64,000 nucleotides of DNA, taken from assembly GCA_036365145.1 (NCBI GenBank), contig JAEOAD010000031.1, positions 8,466,001 through 8,530,000 of the forward strand, in the 5' to 3' direction. Position numbers and translations under genes: made by a program. The notes below the pieces were generated by a model. That model was not told the DNA's origin and did not search any database. It was given only the letters and a program-made list of their open reading frames with translations. The stretch is from Orientallactaga sibirica (lineage: Eukaryota; Chordata; Mammalia; Rodentia; Dipodidae). Within the stretch, counting starts at the first letter, position 1, and every line of letters begins with the position of its first letter. This document shows, piece after piece, positions 53,956 to 64,000 of this stretch.

Positions 53956-55432
53956 GGACAGACAGAGTCCCATTTCAACAACACTTGAGTCATTTTCTAA
54001 GAAACCAGGGCATAGAGCACCAGAATTAAGATGCAGCTACAAATATTCAGAGGAGACAAAATGCTGCCGCCAACTTGAGCTGATCTTGGTGGCATCAATT
54101 ACACCCTTAAAAGAGAAGAGCAAGTTTTCTTAGACCCTAATCTCCCTTGCTCAGCAAATCAATGTATGCTCATCTTAGAAAGCTGATTGATTGCTGCAGA
54201 AACCCAGGGGCTTCTCAGGTGACAGCCATACCTCCTCTAGCAAACATTTACCCTTATAGTGGGGTTCAAGTGCCATGGGCACCAGAGCTACTTTAAGGAA
54301 TTGCTCTGACAAGCACTTATATGCACTGTACACCAGGGATTGGCAATTCTCACTGGAAGGCAGCTATTTAAACTATGCACATACCAATGGCCTCTGAATT
54401 AGCTGGACTGTCTATGTTAAAAGGAGAGAAAAATGTAAGAAAAGAAAGCGATCTATGGCCAGTGTCATTGTGGGCTGTTCATTGAAGATACCTGCTCCAT
54501 GCTTGGTGGTGGTCAGAGCTGCAGATAAGACATATGACTGTGTGAAGGGGGTAGAGAATGAGATGTGGAACTATTATCAGGACATTCTATAAATCAGGGG
54601 TATATCCTCATTTTGAATACAGCAGCCAGGGCCAGCTGTCTTATCTCCACAAAGATATAAATGAAAGGGTGAAAGGCCAGAGAGGGGCAGTGGAACTGAT
54701 AAGAGGCATCGGGAATGAGGTGGGAGCAGGAGGCAAGAGGGTAGAATTGGCTGACAGTGAAAATGAGGATAATTAGAGAGTTCTGTGTTACAGAATTGCA
54801 TTGAGTGAGTGGGGAGAGACCAGGTAGAGGTAAATGAGGTAATGAAGGGCTCCCAAAAGGCCAAGTGGGTGTTCCTATTTATCCTTCCTCATGAAATTAA
54901 ATGGCAACAAATTTGAAATAGATGGAAGACCATCTCTTAGACTGCCTAAGGTGCCTGGTTTTCCATGGAACCTGTATATGGAGCTGAGTATGGAGTTGAG
55001 GCTGACCCTGAAGCCGTGCTGTCTGTTAGGTACGTGTGGCTGGCCTGCTGGCTGTTCCTGCCTGAGTCCCAGCTTAGGCATCTTGAGCTTACAGTGGTGG
55101 CATCCTCTACGTGCTTGTAGGCCCTGCCAGGTCTGAGGGCCTTTGACTCTTTAAATTATCCTGGTGGAGTCTATAAAGTCTATAAAGTCTAGAGGCACAT
55201 CCTGTGTGGCTTCCTTCCCTCCCAGTACTGAGGTAGGAGGAAGAGGCATTTGGAAAATGGGCACTGCAGATGCTTGGCTGTTGACTGGTGTAAGGTAGGG
55301 CTTCAAGGCCGAAAGGGAAGTTCGTCTCAGCTAAGTTGAATCCTCTTTGAGGATCCCAGAGTAATTCCTAACTGATACTTGCTAGCTTTTTGACTTAAGT
55401 CAATCACCAAGTTATTTTATTTTATTTTATTA
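53956..55432. other. Repeat-poor stretch, no gene
   Basis: No coding exon is evident. A TCTATAAAG word repeats in tandem at about 55169-55189. Frames of up to 95 codons lack recognisable content. Confidence 0.45.
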
Positions 55433-55436
55433 TGTG

Positions 55437-55643
55437 TTTTTTTAAAAATTATTTATTTATTTACTTATTTACTTATTTGAGAGAGGGGGAGGGGAGAGGA
55501 TGGGTGCACCAGAGCCTCCAGCCACTACAAACAAATTCTTGATGCATCCACCACCTTGAGCATCTGTGGGTACTGAGGACTTGAACCTGGGTCCTTAGGC
55601 TTCTCAGGTAAGTGCATTAACCACTAAGCAATCTCTCCAGCCC
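55437..55643 (-). mobile_element. DIP-like SINE, minus strand
   Basis: TTTATTTACTTATTTACTTA start, GAGAGAGGGGGAGGGGAGAG, CACCAGAGCCTCCAGCC, GGTCCTTAGGCTTCTCAGGT and AAGCAATCTCTCCAGCC. TTATTATG is repeated on both flanks. Confidence 0.9.
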
Positions 55644-55654
55644 TTATTATGATT

Positions 55655-55930
55655 TTATTTTATGTGTGTGTGGTGTGCGTGTGTACGTGCACATGTTCAT
55701 ATGTGTGTAGTGGTGGGTGCATAATGGTGTGCACGTGTGTGTAGAGGTCAGAGGTAGACTTTGGATGCTTCTCACATCTTATTTATTGATATAGGATCTT
55801 ACTGGATGTAGCTAGTCTAGTTAGCTAGTGAACCCTATGGATTCCCCACCTCTGCCTTCCCAGTACTGGGATCCAAACCTAGTTCCTTGTGCTTGGGTGG
55901 CAAGCACTTGACCCACTGATCCCTATCTCC
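55655..55930 (-). mobile_element. B4-type SINE, minus strand
   Basis: GT-rich leader, TAGAGGTCAGAGGTAGACTT, CTGCCTTCCCAGTACTGGGA and a tRNA-like end CCTTGTGCTTGGGTGGCAAG...CACTGATCCCTATC. It directly follows a DIP SINE. Confidence 0.8.
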
Positions 55931-57244
55931 TACCACCAACTTATTTATCTTTCCTGAAGCCCAGTTTCATTCTCTTTAAAGCGGCAATAATAGAATTCTC
56001 CACCTCTTCATTTTGCATTTAAGGACACTTAGCCACACAAGCAGTGTTTAGTAAATAAAAGCTAATATTAAAAAGATTGGCATAAACCTATAAGTAATTT
56101 GACAAACCAAACTGGTAATTAGTGAAAGATTTAGAATTCAAATGCCAGTCCATCGTCATAGGAAATATGTGCTTTTCCCACAAGACCACAGTCAAAAGCT
56201 TCTCAGAGTCCAAGGCATTAATGACTGCCATGTGTATGCTGTTTAAGGCACTAAAAGTACATGTGGGGTCAGAGAAGGGAAATGCTAATTAGAGTGGGCT
56301 GAGAGCTCTGGAAAGCTTCTGGGAGGAGGAGTCATTGAATGGAGACTTAGGGAAGTACAAGACTAATGTGGAGGTCAGGAAAACATTCATAGAAGGGAAT
56401 GGCATGAGTCAAATGCAACAGTTAATGACTTCTTTGGCTTAAGAAAATACCCCCAAGTTCTATCCATTCTGTTTTGAACAATAGGATATAATGATTTTAT
56501 GGCTGAATAATACTCTATTTGGTATGTAAACCATATCCCCCAATATGTATGATTAAAATAATATTTTCAAAGCGATGCTCTGAAGACTATCTTGAAGCCA
56601 AAGAATATCCCTGCCTTCTTGGAGTCGAGAGATCCAACAGTGGATCGTGACGATGATGGAAGATGACACTTGACCCAGGGTGTTGAAAGGCAAGCTCAGT
56701 TTGAACTCTGTCTTAAGGAAAACAAGAAGCTATCAAAGACTTGTTAACAAGAGCAAGACACAATCTTTTGCCCACCACAAAAGCATGTCTGAGAAGATTC
56801 GTGCAGCGGCTCAGTTTCAGATGAAGAGGTTGAGCCCCAGGCTGTCAGAGAGCCAGGCCCAGCCACTGTTGGGGCAGTGAGTTCTGAGTAGCAGGAGGAG
56901 AGTGGAAAAATAATAAAGGCATGCGGTGAAGAGACCAGGGTAAAAATAAAACCTATCATGTAGCAACAGAGAGAATCAGTCCTTCCCGGGGCATGCTGTG
57001 TGCTAGGCTCTCTTGTGCTGGTGGGCAGAAGAGACTTATCTCATTTGTGGAACAGCTCTATGAGTCTCCATCTGATTTGAGAGTAGACAGATATGAAGTA
57101 GAGTCCCTGATGCAATTATTTATTGCACTAGGGATTTGGTCAGTTACAACCCAAATGTCTTTTTTTTTTTTAACTTTGATTGGGCAATATCACTTATCCC
57201 ACAAAGTTCCTTAGAGTGGTAGGAATGCCGTGTGGAAAGCATCA
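55931..57244. other. No gene; possible ancient repeat debris
   Basis: Portions (56240-56420, 56690-56900) have the style of an ancient mammalian repeat (AGGAGGAGTCATTGAATGGA, AGGAAAACATTCATAGAAGG), which I cannot assign. No coding features were found. Confidence 0.35.
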
Positions 57245-57360
57245 TTATTTGATTTTTTTTTTTAAATAGTGTCTCCCTATGTCACCCAGGCTATCCTTGG
57301 TGCTGTGGGTAATCTTCTTGCTTCACGTTCCCAAGTATGTGTCACCATGCCAAGCTATCC
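57245..57360 (-). mobile_element. B1-like SINE, diverged, minus strand
   Basis: T-rich start, AGTGTCTCCCTATGTCACCC, AGGCTATCCTTGGTGCTG and GTGTCACCATGCCAAGCT keep the reversed B1 order at high divergence. Confidence 0.65.
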
Positions 57361-58194
57361 TCTTTATTTTTAAAGGATTGCTCAGAATAAGTGAAGCCCT
57401 GGATGTGGATGGGCACTGTGAAACTTAAATTGTTAAAGATGGCTCCAGAGCTCAACATGTTAGAGCCTGAAAAAAAAAATGCTCTTACTACCAACACAAA
57501 CAGGGAAATCAGTTCCGAAGGAAATGTGATAGGCTTGGTTTGATTTGGAGGTGATGGCCAAGCATCCAAGCAGAAAAGTTTGACAGTCCATTGGAAGCCT
57601 AAAGCTAGATCTCGGGCATGACACCAAAATTCTAAAGGAAAATTGAGCAATTTATCAAGTTCCAAATATCTTGCCCACATAATGACAAACATCCAGATTT
57701 TTGGAACCCTTTTGACATGGATTTAAATGTCAACTTTTCATCTCAATATTTGGTTTATGTTTGTGTTCAGATAAAGGTATTTTTTTTCTAAGTTTAGTCA
57801 GATATGTACTTATGTATACCAAGATCCACATGGCCCAACCACTTTTTATTTTTTTGCCTTTTGGCTAGAGACCATAAACCAGTTATTCAGGAAATTTACC
57901 ACTTTTTTAGGGCTCAGCTCTCCATTTCTTTATTATTCACACCTCAACAAATCTTATTCCATTTACATTTTTGGAAACTGCAGTGTAATTTTGGTGATTA
58001 ACTTTAAATTGAGGATAATACGCTGACAAGCATTAACATAATGTCAAAACATTTTCTCACAATTATTTCTTAACCTCCTTTAAATCACTCTTCCCCTGTG
58101 GACCTTTATTAATATAGTATGGACAACATGCCTCGACTCAGAGCTGCAGAGAGAAGACATGAGGACCAGAAGTGCTTATCAGAAAGGATGGAGG
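57361..58194. other. No gene seen
   Basis: The 116-codon minus frame at 57342-57692 has no recognised domain. Nothing else is classifiable. Confidence 0.4.
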
Positions 58195-58450
58195 GGGCTG
58201 GAGAGATGACTTAGCGGTTAAGGCGCTTGCCTGCAAAGCCAAATGATCTCAGTTTGATTCCCTAGGACCCACATTATCCAGACGCTCAAGGTGGCACATG
58301 CATCTGGAGTTCGATGGCAGTGGCTGGAAGCTCTGGCTCTCTCTCTCTCACTCTGCCTTTTTCCCTCTGTTAAATAAATAAATAAGTAAATAAATAAATA
58401 AATAATGTATTTTTTAAAAATCCATACCTTTCACTTAAAAAAAAAAAAAA
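58195..58450 (+). mobile_element. DIP-like SINE
   Basis: GGGCTGGAGAGATGACTTAG head, CTTGCCTGCAAAGCC, CATCTGGAGTTCGATGGCAG, CTCTCTCTC, then (AATA)n and a long A-run to 58453. A (AA)AGGA(A)TGGAGG word is duplicated on both sides (about 58183-58194 and 58450-58462). Confidence 0.92.
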
Positions 58451-59076
58451 AAGGAATGGAGGCGAGGAAAAGACTGTGAAGCTGAGCTTCAGTTGCTCAC
58501 ATGGCCCTGTCTGGAGCAGCAGTGCGGAATGAGTGCTGGAAGCGGCTCCTGGGATGTTTGGGTTAGAGCATGGCTGGTAGGAGTTTTGTTCCCATTGTCA
58601 CATCTGTTACCATTACCCAAATGGAGCATGCATTCTGGTGAAAACATGAAAACAGCTTGGCAGGCCAAAAATAGAAGCTCAGCTCCACATGGAGAGTCTT
58701 AGGAACCAGACAGCGCCTGCTAGAAGCAGAAGTGGAAATAATACCATATAAAGTGAGAGAATCATGGGAGTTTTCAAAACATTTTCACTCATAGTATCTA
58801 CTTTGAGAATCTCAGCCACTCTGGGAAGGTAAGTGAGGTCAACGCCGGTCAGCATCATTTTCTGGGATTTTAAGCAAGTTCCCCTGAATAATACAGTGAC
58901 TGTGAAGAACCAGAGTGGTGGCTTGGCTTTGGAGTAAAGCAGGCATGAGTGAAAGCACAGGTCAGTTCTGCCATTTACTGGTTCTGAAGCCTGAGAAAAT
59001 TCTCGAATCACCCACAGCTCCAGGTTTCTCATTGGAGATGATAGAAGTTCATTCTTTTCCTAATTATCTTTATTCA

Positions 59077-59078
<2 letters not shown>
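58451..59078. other. No gene; MIR fragment inside
   Basis: A likely MIR in plus orientation lies at about 58930-59050 (TCAGTTCTGCCATTTACTGG, CAGGTTTCTCATTGGAGATG). Open frames of up to 117 codons are not protein-like. Confidence 0.5.
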
Positions 59079-59138
<60 letters not shown>

Positions 59139-59445
59139 ATGTACGTGCAGATGCATGTGTATCATGTGCACACATGTGGAGGTCCGAAGAGGGCAGCAAC
59201 TGTCCTCTCTCACTTTTTCATTTTATTTCCTTGAGATGGTGATTCTCATTGAGTCTGGTGATTTCAGTGTTTCAGTCAGACTGGCTGAGCAGCTACAGTA
59301 TTTTTCCTGTCTCTGCCCCTTTCGTCACTGGGGTGGTAGGAATGCACAGCCATACCTAGCTTTATACGTAGGTGCTCAGGATTGAATTCAGGTTCTCATG
59401 CTTGCACAGGAAGCATTCTTACCACCGAGCCTCTCCCTGTCCCCA
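59079..59445 (-). mobile_element. B4-type SINE preceded by (GT)n-(GA)n
   Basis: (GT)n then (GA)n at 59079-59135 form the leader. GGAGGTCCGAAGAGGGCAGC, CCTTGAGATGGTGATTCTCA, AATGCACAGCCATACCTAGC and GGTTCTCATGCTTGCACAGG...CACCGAGCCTCTCCC follow in reversed B4 order. Confidence 0.88.
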
Positions 59446-61363
59446 GAAGCAGAAGCACATTCTTTCTAGAGTGAAATTAGTATAAAAACGTTCTCAACCC
59501 TTGACAGATATTAATATCATTGGTGGGAGAATTAGAGTATCCTCATAGATTTGAAACAGGAACTCATAGGTTCTGTTTTTCCCCATTGTCTCTACACAAT
59601 TTGGAGGTCACATAAAGTAAGGAGTAACAGCAAGAGGAGAAGGTGGGACAGATTCTGGCACCACAGCAGCCAGAACCCCATTCTTGGGACTTACCAACCA
59701 CTATTCTAGGATGTTGGTGCTCAGTGGATCTATGCCAAACCTTCATCCCTTGCTAAGACATCCTGAGACTAAACTAACCACTTTTTCTTCATGACTTGCC
59801 TCCATGTGAGGTGGAATTATTTAAATTAAATCATTAGTGCTGCCAAGTTGTTGGTTTTAAGGGAAAAAAGAGAGAGAGAGAGAGAGAGACTCAGAATGAA
59901 GCTAAAGAGCTTCAGAATAAATCAACAATATAATGAAAATGTAGACTGCATTTTCCAGGTGTCATTAGGACTATAATCCAGCTGGTTTCAGCAAAGAGAG
60001 TCACTGGGAAAAGTTGGGGATAAGAAGAAGGAAAACATAAAGATATTTTTCCACTTTCTGTGCCTCTAGTGGCACCTTTGCAGTGGATTTAGTTTCCAAG
60101 GAACAGACCTCTTGCATCTGTACCTTATGCCTGATGCCCTCGAACTCCAGCTCAGTGCCACCACCTTGGTTCCTTCAGCCTGAGGGTGACAGTGGTTTCC
60201 TGATGCTGCTGACTTCTGGACTGCCTCCATCTCCTGGCCAGCAGTCTCCATCAATTCCGTTTTGGCAAATGACTAGAACAACTTATCTTTTCAGGTCATA
60301 GACTGATAACAAACACCCTGTTTGTGCCTAAGGCTTGTCTATTTCCCACAAATGTTCACACATGTCTTTTAAATATTTTAAAGCTTACTGTTCTGACTAA
60401 ACCTAAGTAGCCACTATTTAGCTGTTCAGATATAAACCCTACAGAGATCTCAAAAGTTAAGGGATATAATTTCACAATAGTAATAAAATGAGTAGAGTTG
60501 CCCCCACCTATACATTTAGTATATTCAAATTTAGGGCAAGAAATATTTGGATAAAAATTTTGTGCATAATAAATATATTTATATTTTCTTTAATATTCTG
60601 TAAATAATATATTATAATACCTATTTACATAGGATTTGTGTTATACATTGAAATTAATGTAGAAATGATTGTAAATATGTAGGTATATTGTAAATATAGG
60701 TTATATATAGATATTCAGTCATGCCATAAAAAAGACTGGACCATCTGAAGATTTTGGTAATAGAAGGAGGGTCCTGGAACCAATACCCCATGGATGCAGA
60801 GTATTAACTAACTGGAATTGAGTTTTGTGTGTTATTGTAAGCCACAGGAGAAATTTCAGTAAGAACCTAGATCAGGAAATTAAAGTTCCTTTATTAGCGT
60901 CACAGTCGATGTAGTCTCTGGAGAACTTTGAAATTGTACCTCATGATCCCCTATGAAATTTTTGTCTAAAGAAACATCATAGGAGCTAAAGAGTACTTGT
61001 TATGATCATCTTAGGTCTAAAGCATAGGTATTTACCATTGTGAAAATACTTGTTTGCAGTGTGGATTGCTGCTTCTGGAAGCCACCAGGAACAAAGCAGA
61101 AGTCAGATATAGTTATGTTAGTATTTGGGGGAATTCAGAATTCTTCTTGACCTTGGATAGCTGGCTGGCTGCTAGAACTTTCCTTTCTGTGACTCTGATT
61201 GCTCAGATTTCAGGGCCTACTCAGAGTGTGAGCAGCTGCTGGAGTGCACCAGGTGACCCTCTCATGCAGTTTTGTCCATCCAGAAACCTGACTAGAGGTA
61301 AGGAGGTCCCAAAGAAAAGACTCTGGGAAACTGTGAACGGGGACAATGCCAGTTGATGAGATA
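59446..61363. other. Repeat-poor stretch with AT-rich core, no gene
   Basis: 60480-60725 is very AT-rich and repeats the word ATTGTAAATAT (60668 and 60688). A (GA)n tract lies at 59868-59890. Frames (up to 100 codons at 61054-61356) have no recognised domain. Confidence 0.45.
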
Positions 61364-61422
61364 ATTAATATGGAAAGCTGAAGCCTGATAGATGTTTCTG
61401 AGGGCCTTGGGCAAATATGTAG
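61364..61422 (+). repeat. 59-bp direct repeat, copy 1
   Basis: This segment matches 62708-62766 at about 52 of 59 positions by hand count, sharing GAAGCCTGATAG and TGTTTCTGAGGGCCTTGGG. I do not recognise it as part of a known family. Confidence 0.8.
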
Positions 61423-61424
61423 CT

Positions 61425-61960
61425 ATTCATATAAGCTCTCCTATTTCTTAGCTCTGACACTCATTCTCAAGTTCTTCTTCAGTAAAATGGGAATAATAAT
61501 GTTTAACATTTAGTAACTGTGAAAATCTCATGTGTTAATATGTCTGAAGTTGTTGGGGTCCCTCGACCACAGGGTCTCCGTCGAGTAGGGGGTGAGAGGC
61601 ATGGAGTCATGACACAGACTCCAGGAGTTGGGTGGAAGCAGGTAGAGGGAGAGCTGCTGCAAACTTGTTTATTCAAGGAAGTGTAGGGGGTTTTAAGAGT
61701 TTGGCTGGCCAATCATTGTATGGGGTGGTTCCCTTCTTGTGACCAAGGACAGCCTGTCTCCAGGCAGATCATCTCGCAGCAGGTTGCTTGCGGACCTGGG
61801 ACTGTAGTTGTTGTCACACCAGGCCTGTTCAGGATGCCACGTCCACAGAAGCCACTTCCTGGTTTCTTCTAGCAGGTGGCTTGGCTAAGGCCCGACCTGC
61901 ATTGTGCCATACATGAAGTGAGAAAAATATAGAGGAGAGATATAATAAATAGTATCAGCT
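61425..61960 (+). mobile_element. MIR SINE interrupted by an LTR
   Basis: TTAGCTCTGACACTCATTCT, AAGTTCTTCTTCAGTAAAAT and GGGAATAATAATGTTTAACA are MIR core in plus orientation. The solo LTR at 61551-61913 splits its 3' part, so the MIR is the older layer. Confidence 0.7.
61545..61919 (-). mobile_element. Solo class II (ERVK/IAP-like) LTR with 6-bp target duplication
   Basis: A 363-bp LTR (61551-61913) starts TGTTGGGGTCCC and ends CCATACA, with TGAAGT duplicated exactly at 61545-61550 and 61914-61919. A 6-bp duplication is typical of class II ERVs. On the minus strand it carries AATAAA (61668-61673), a TATA-like CTCTTAAAACC upstream of it, and a GGGACCCCAACA end like that of rodent class II LTRs. 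No internal genes remain, so it is a recombined solo LTR. It is richer in G+C than its neighbourhood. Confidence 0.92.
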
Positions 61961-62016
61961 TTCATGCCTACCGTATGCACCCCAGCAGCTTGCTGTATGT
62001 TCAGAATAACTCAGAC

Positions 62017-62252
62017 TCTAGAGATGGAGAGATGGGTTAATGGTTTAGTGCTTGTCTGTGAAGCTTAAGGACCCCGCTTCAAGGCTTGATTCCCCAGGAC
62101 CCACATAAGCCAGATGCACAAGGTGGCACATGCATCTGGAGTTCATTTTCAGTGGCTGAAGCCCTGGTGTGCCCATTTTCTCTCTCTCTCTCTCTATTTG
62201 CCTTCTTATGTCTCTATCTCTCTCAAATGAGTTAAATTAAATTAAATTAAAA
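62017..62252 (+). mobile_element. DIP-like SINE with perfect 14-bp duplication
   Basis: GATGGAGAGATGGGTTAATG head, CAAGGCTTGATTCCCC (B box with a short local duplication before it), CCAGATGCACAAGGTGGCAC body, CTCTCTC and AAATT-type tail. AGAATAACTCAGAC is duplicated at 62003-62016 and 62253-62266. Confidence 0.95.
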
Positions 62253-62266
62253 AGAATAACTCAGAC

Positions 62267-62639
62267 CCCGCGTATTCCCCTCCTCCTTGTAGAGTCAGTA
62301 TTGTCACTGGTAGAGGATCCTGAACTGTGTTCCGTAGAACACTAGCATTTGTTGTTGTAGAGGTATATAGAAGTGATGAAATGTGGGCTTTCTTGTGTGT
62401 TCTTGACTATTTTTTTTCTTGAGCAAATCATGTACATTTCTATGAGATAAAATTTAATAGACACTTGAACAGTGGCTGAAACTTTACCCTTTGAGATGGG
62501 TCAGATTTGATTTCCAACCACTTCTAATAGCCTAATAGTTCAATAACTGACTGGGGGCAGATTTATTACTGTTCTTGAGCACGGATCCCTAATTTATGAA
62601 TTAGATTATCATAGTGTGAGTTTCTCATATAATATAGGT
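62267..62639. other. No gene seen
   Basis: Nothing is classifiable. Confidence 0.4.
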
Positions 62640-62707
62640 GAAGTATTTACCATTGAATCTGACAATTGTTCAACACACAGTAGCTGTTAAGAAAATAATT
62701 GTTATTT
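62640..62707 (+). mobile_element. MIR 3' end fragment
   Basis: CAACACACAGTAGCTGTTAA followed by GAAAATAATTGTTATTTATT resembles the final part of MIR (the AGTAAGCGCTCAATAAATG region). It is short and weak. Confidence 0.45.
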
Positions 62708-62766
62708 ATTAATACTGAGAGCTGAAGCCTGATAGGTGTTTCTGAGGGCCTTGGGGAAATACATAG
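62708..62766 (+). repeat. 59-bp direct repeat, copy 2
   Basis: The mate of 61364-61422, 1344 bases downstream and in the same orientation. The differences are scattered substitutions, so the duplication is not recent. Confidence 0.8.
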
Positions 62767-62778
62767 AAATGGCATTTT

Positions 62779-63028
62779 TTAAAACTATTTTTTGGAGAGA
62801 GACACAGAGAGAGACAGAGAGAGGGAGAAGAAGACAGAGATGGGAGTGCCAGCAGTGTCTCAGCTGCTGCGAACGAAATCCAGATGTGTGTGCCCCCTTG
62901 TGGTCAAGTGCGGCATTGCGACCCTTGCGTCACTTTGCATCTGGCTAAACGTGGGACCTGGAGATTGGAACCAGTGTTGTTAGGCTTAGGAGGCAGGTGC
63001 CTTAACCCCTAAGCCATCTCTCCAGCCC
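62779..63028 (-). mobile_element. DIP-like SINE, minus strand, perfect 14-bp duplication
   Basis: GA-rich segment (62794-62830), GGGAGTGCCAGCAGTGTCTC, CATCTGGCTAAACGTGGGAC and CTAAGCCATCTCTCCAGCCC. AGAAATGGCATTTT lies at 62765-62778 and 63029-63042. It carries an extra CAAGTGCGGCATTGCGACCC-type stretch in the body. Confidence 0.95.
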
Positions 63029-63042
63029 AGAAATGGCATTTT

Positions 63043-64000
63043 GACCATCGCATTTGGAATTGAGGACAGGAGAGTTAATCATGAGGGGAATAGGGATTGG
63101 GAAGCTAAGAGAACTTCTATAAAAGGTGGTGTCATAGGCTAGTCCCTGTGCATGTGGATGGGCTGACCTCTGACCCTACCCAGCTCATAGCCTGTCTCCC
63201 TGTGGAACCACCTCACACTCCTTGTTCAAGTGCTCCATGCAGCTTCATGCTAGCTTCATGCTCCAGAATCACATATGCCCCTTTTCCTGTCCTGTGGGGT
63301 AAGGGAACTATTGAGAGCCTCATGACCATCCTAGGGACTTTGTGCTCTGCGTCTGCTCTATAGAACTGGCTTTTTACCTAGATGTGCCCCATGAGAGGTC
63401 AGGGAAGTAGTTAGAAAGGGAGTCAAACAGGGGTTCTTAACAACTCTTCTGAGTTAAACTGGAGGCTTAAAATTATATCTGTAGTGTTTTATTCTAAAGT
63501 GATAATGTGAAAAGAATTCTTTGGTCCTTATCTGACAACTAATTTCTATTTCTGCAATAATTTTGAATATGGAAGTGAAAACTAATGAGATTAATTAGCA
63601 TCAATAGACCTCAAATAACATTTCTTTCTAAGACGAAGATTCTTGGATTGCACCCACATTCTCACCATGAGCAATAATTGATCATTATACCAGTCTCTAA
63701 ACCTTGATTGTGAATCATGAATGTGAAATTTGCTTCGAGATATGATATAGTTTGGAGCCTTTCTGAGTAAGAACCTTGTCTACTAGTCTCACATATTAAA
63801 AACCTCTGTAGTTTAATCTTGAGTCACTCTCCTGGGGTTCCACACCTCTGATGACATGAAAATCAGCCTTAAGACCCACTTTCACTTGTTTATTTCTCAC
63901 CTCAAGACAGTGGTTAGGCATCTGAAGTCCTCTGATTTTTGCACCATGAGTGTATCTTAGAGAGTTTTCATTTACATAGCACAATATTAGCCTCCGGTAA
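63043..64000. other. No gene; TAAT-rich unique sequence at the end
   Basis: From 63430 onward the sequence is AT-rich, repeat-free by eye and contains several TAAT/ATTA cores, including the inverted CTAATGAGATTAATTAG at 63582-63598. The function is unknown. Confidence 0.45.

Noticed and set aside
58679..59032. A 117-codon minus-strand frame with a hydrophobic end
   Set aside because: It overlaps a MIR fragment and shows no signal of selection or family membership.

Overview
The window is about 64 kb of mammalian nuclear DNA from a rodent, probably a jerboa-like species (Dipodoidea, for example Jaculus). The evidence is the repeat content. There are B1, B4-type and ID-type SINEs, MT-like MaLR LTRs, rodent-type LINE-1 3' UTRs and a class II (IAP/ERVK-like) LTR. 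There are also about 17 copies of a tRNA-headed SINE whose head resembles mouse B2 but whose body does not. That body is followed by a (CT)n and (AATA)n tail and fits the DIP branch of the B2 superfamily described from jerboas. The species is my inference.

I find no functional protein-coding gene, no coding exon, no free-standing tRNA or rRNA gene and no CRISPR array. The longest open frame (21347-22021) runs from non-coding MaLR internal sequence into its LTR and carries no recognisable protein. The only recognisable coding matter is a decayed LINE-1 ORF2 between 16739 and 22310, with fragments of older L1 copies elsewhere. The window therefore reads as an intergenic or intronic stretch.

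Layout. 1-7 kb: old LTR-type repeats, an MT-like LTR, an (AT)n tract, a DIP SINE and a SINE dimer. 7-9 kb: a complete MaLR/ERVL-type element (7064-9078, minus strand) with two matched LTRs, a tRNA-Leu-like primer-binding site and a 5-bp target duplication. 12.5-13.7 kb: clustered B1/DIP SINEs and an L1 3' end. 16.7-23.8 kb: a 5'-truncated LINE-1 with a second MaLR element (19992-22035) inserted in ORF2 and a B1 inside that element. 26-31.5 kb: DIP SINEs, an LTR-like repeat split by an L1 3' end, an ancient L1 hit by three SINEs, and a solo MaLR LTR with an exact target duplication (31044-31431). 33-37 kb: two ancient L1 fragments in opposite orientation, with DIP insertions. 37-48 kb: B4, hAT-type and MIR fragments between mostly unique sequence. 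49-51.6 kb: MLT1-like LTRs flanking an antisense ancient L1. 52-54 kb: an L1 3' UTR interrupted by several SINEs. 61.5-61.9 kb: a solo class II LTR with a 6-bp target duplication, inserted in a MIR. The rest looks unique or too diverged to classify.

The main value of the window is its datable insertion stratigraphy, its SINE-seeded microsatellites and a few repeat-free stretches with palindromic transcription-factor-like motifs that may be regulatory. I do not see a previously undescribed gene system. Family names come from recalled consensus sequences, and most repeat edges without a target duplication are good to roughly 10-40 bp.
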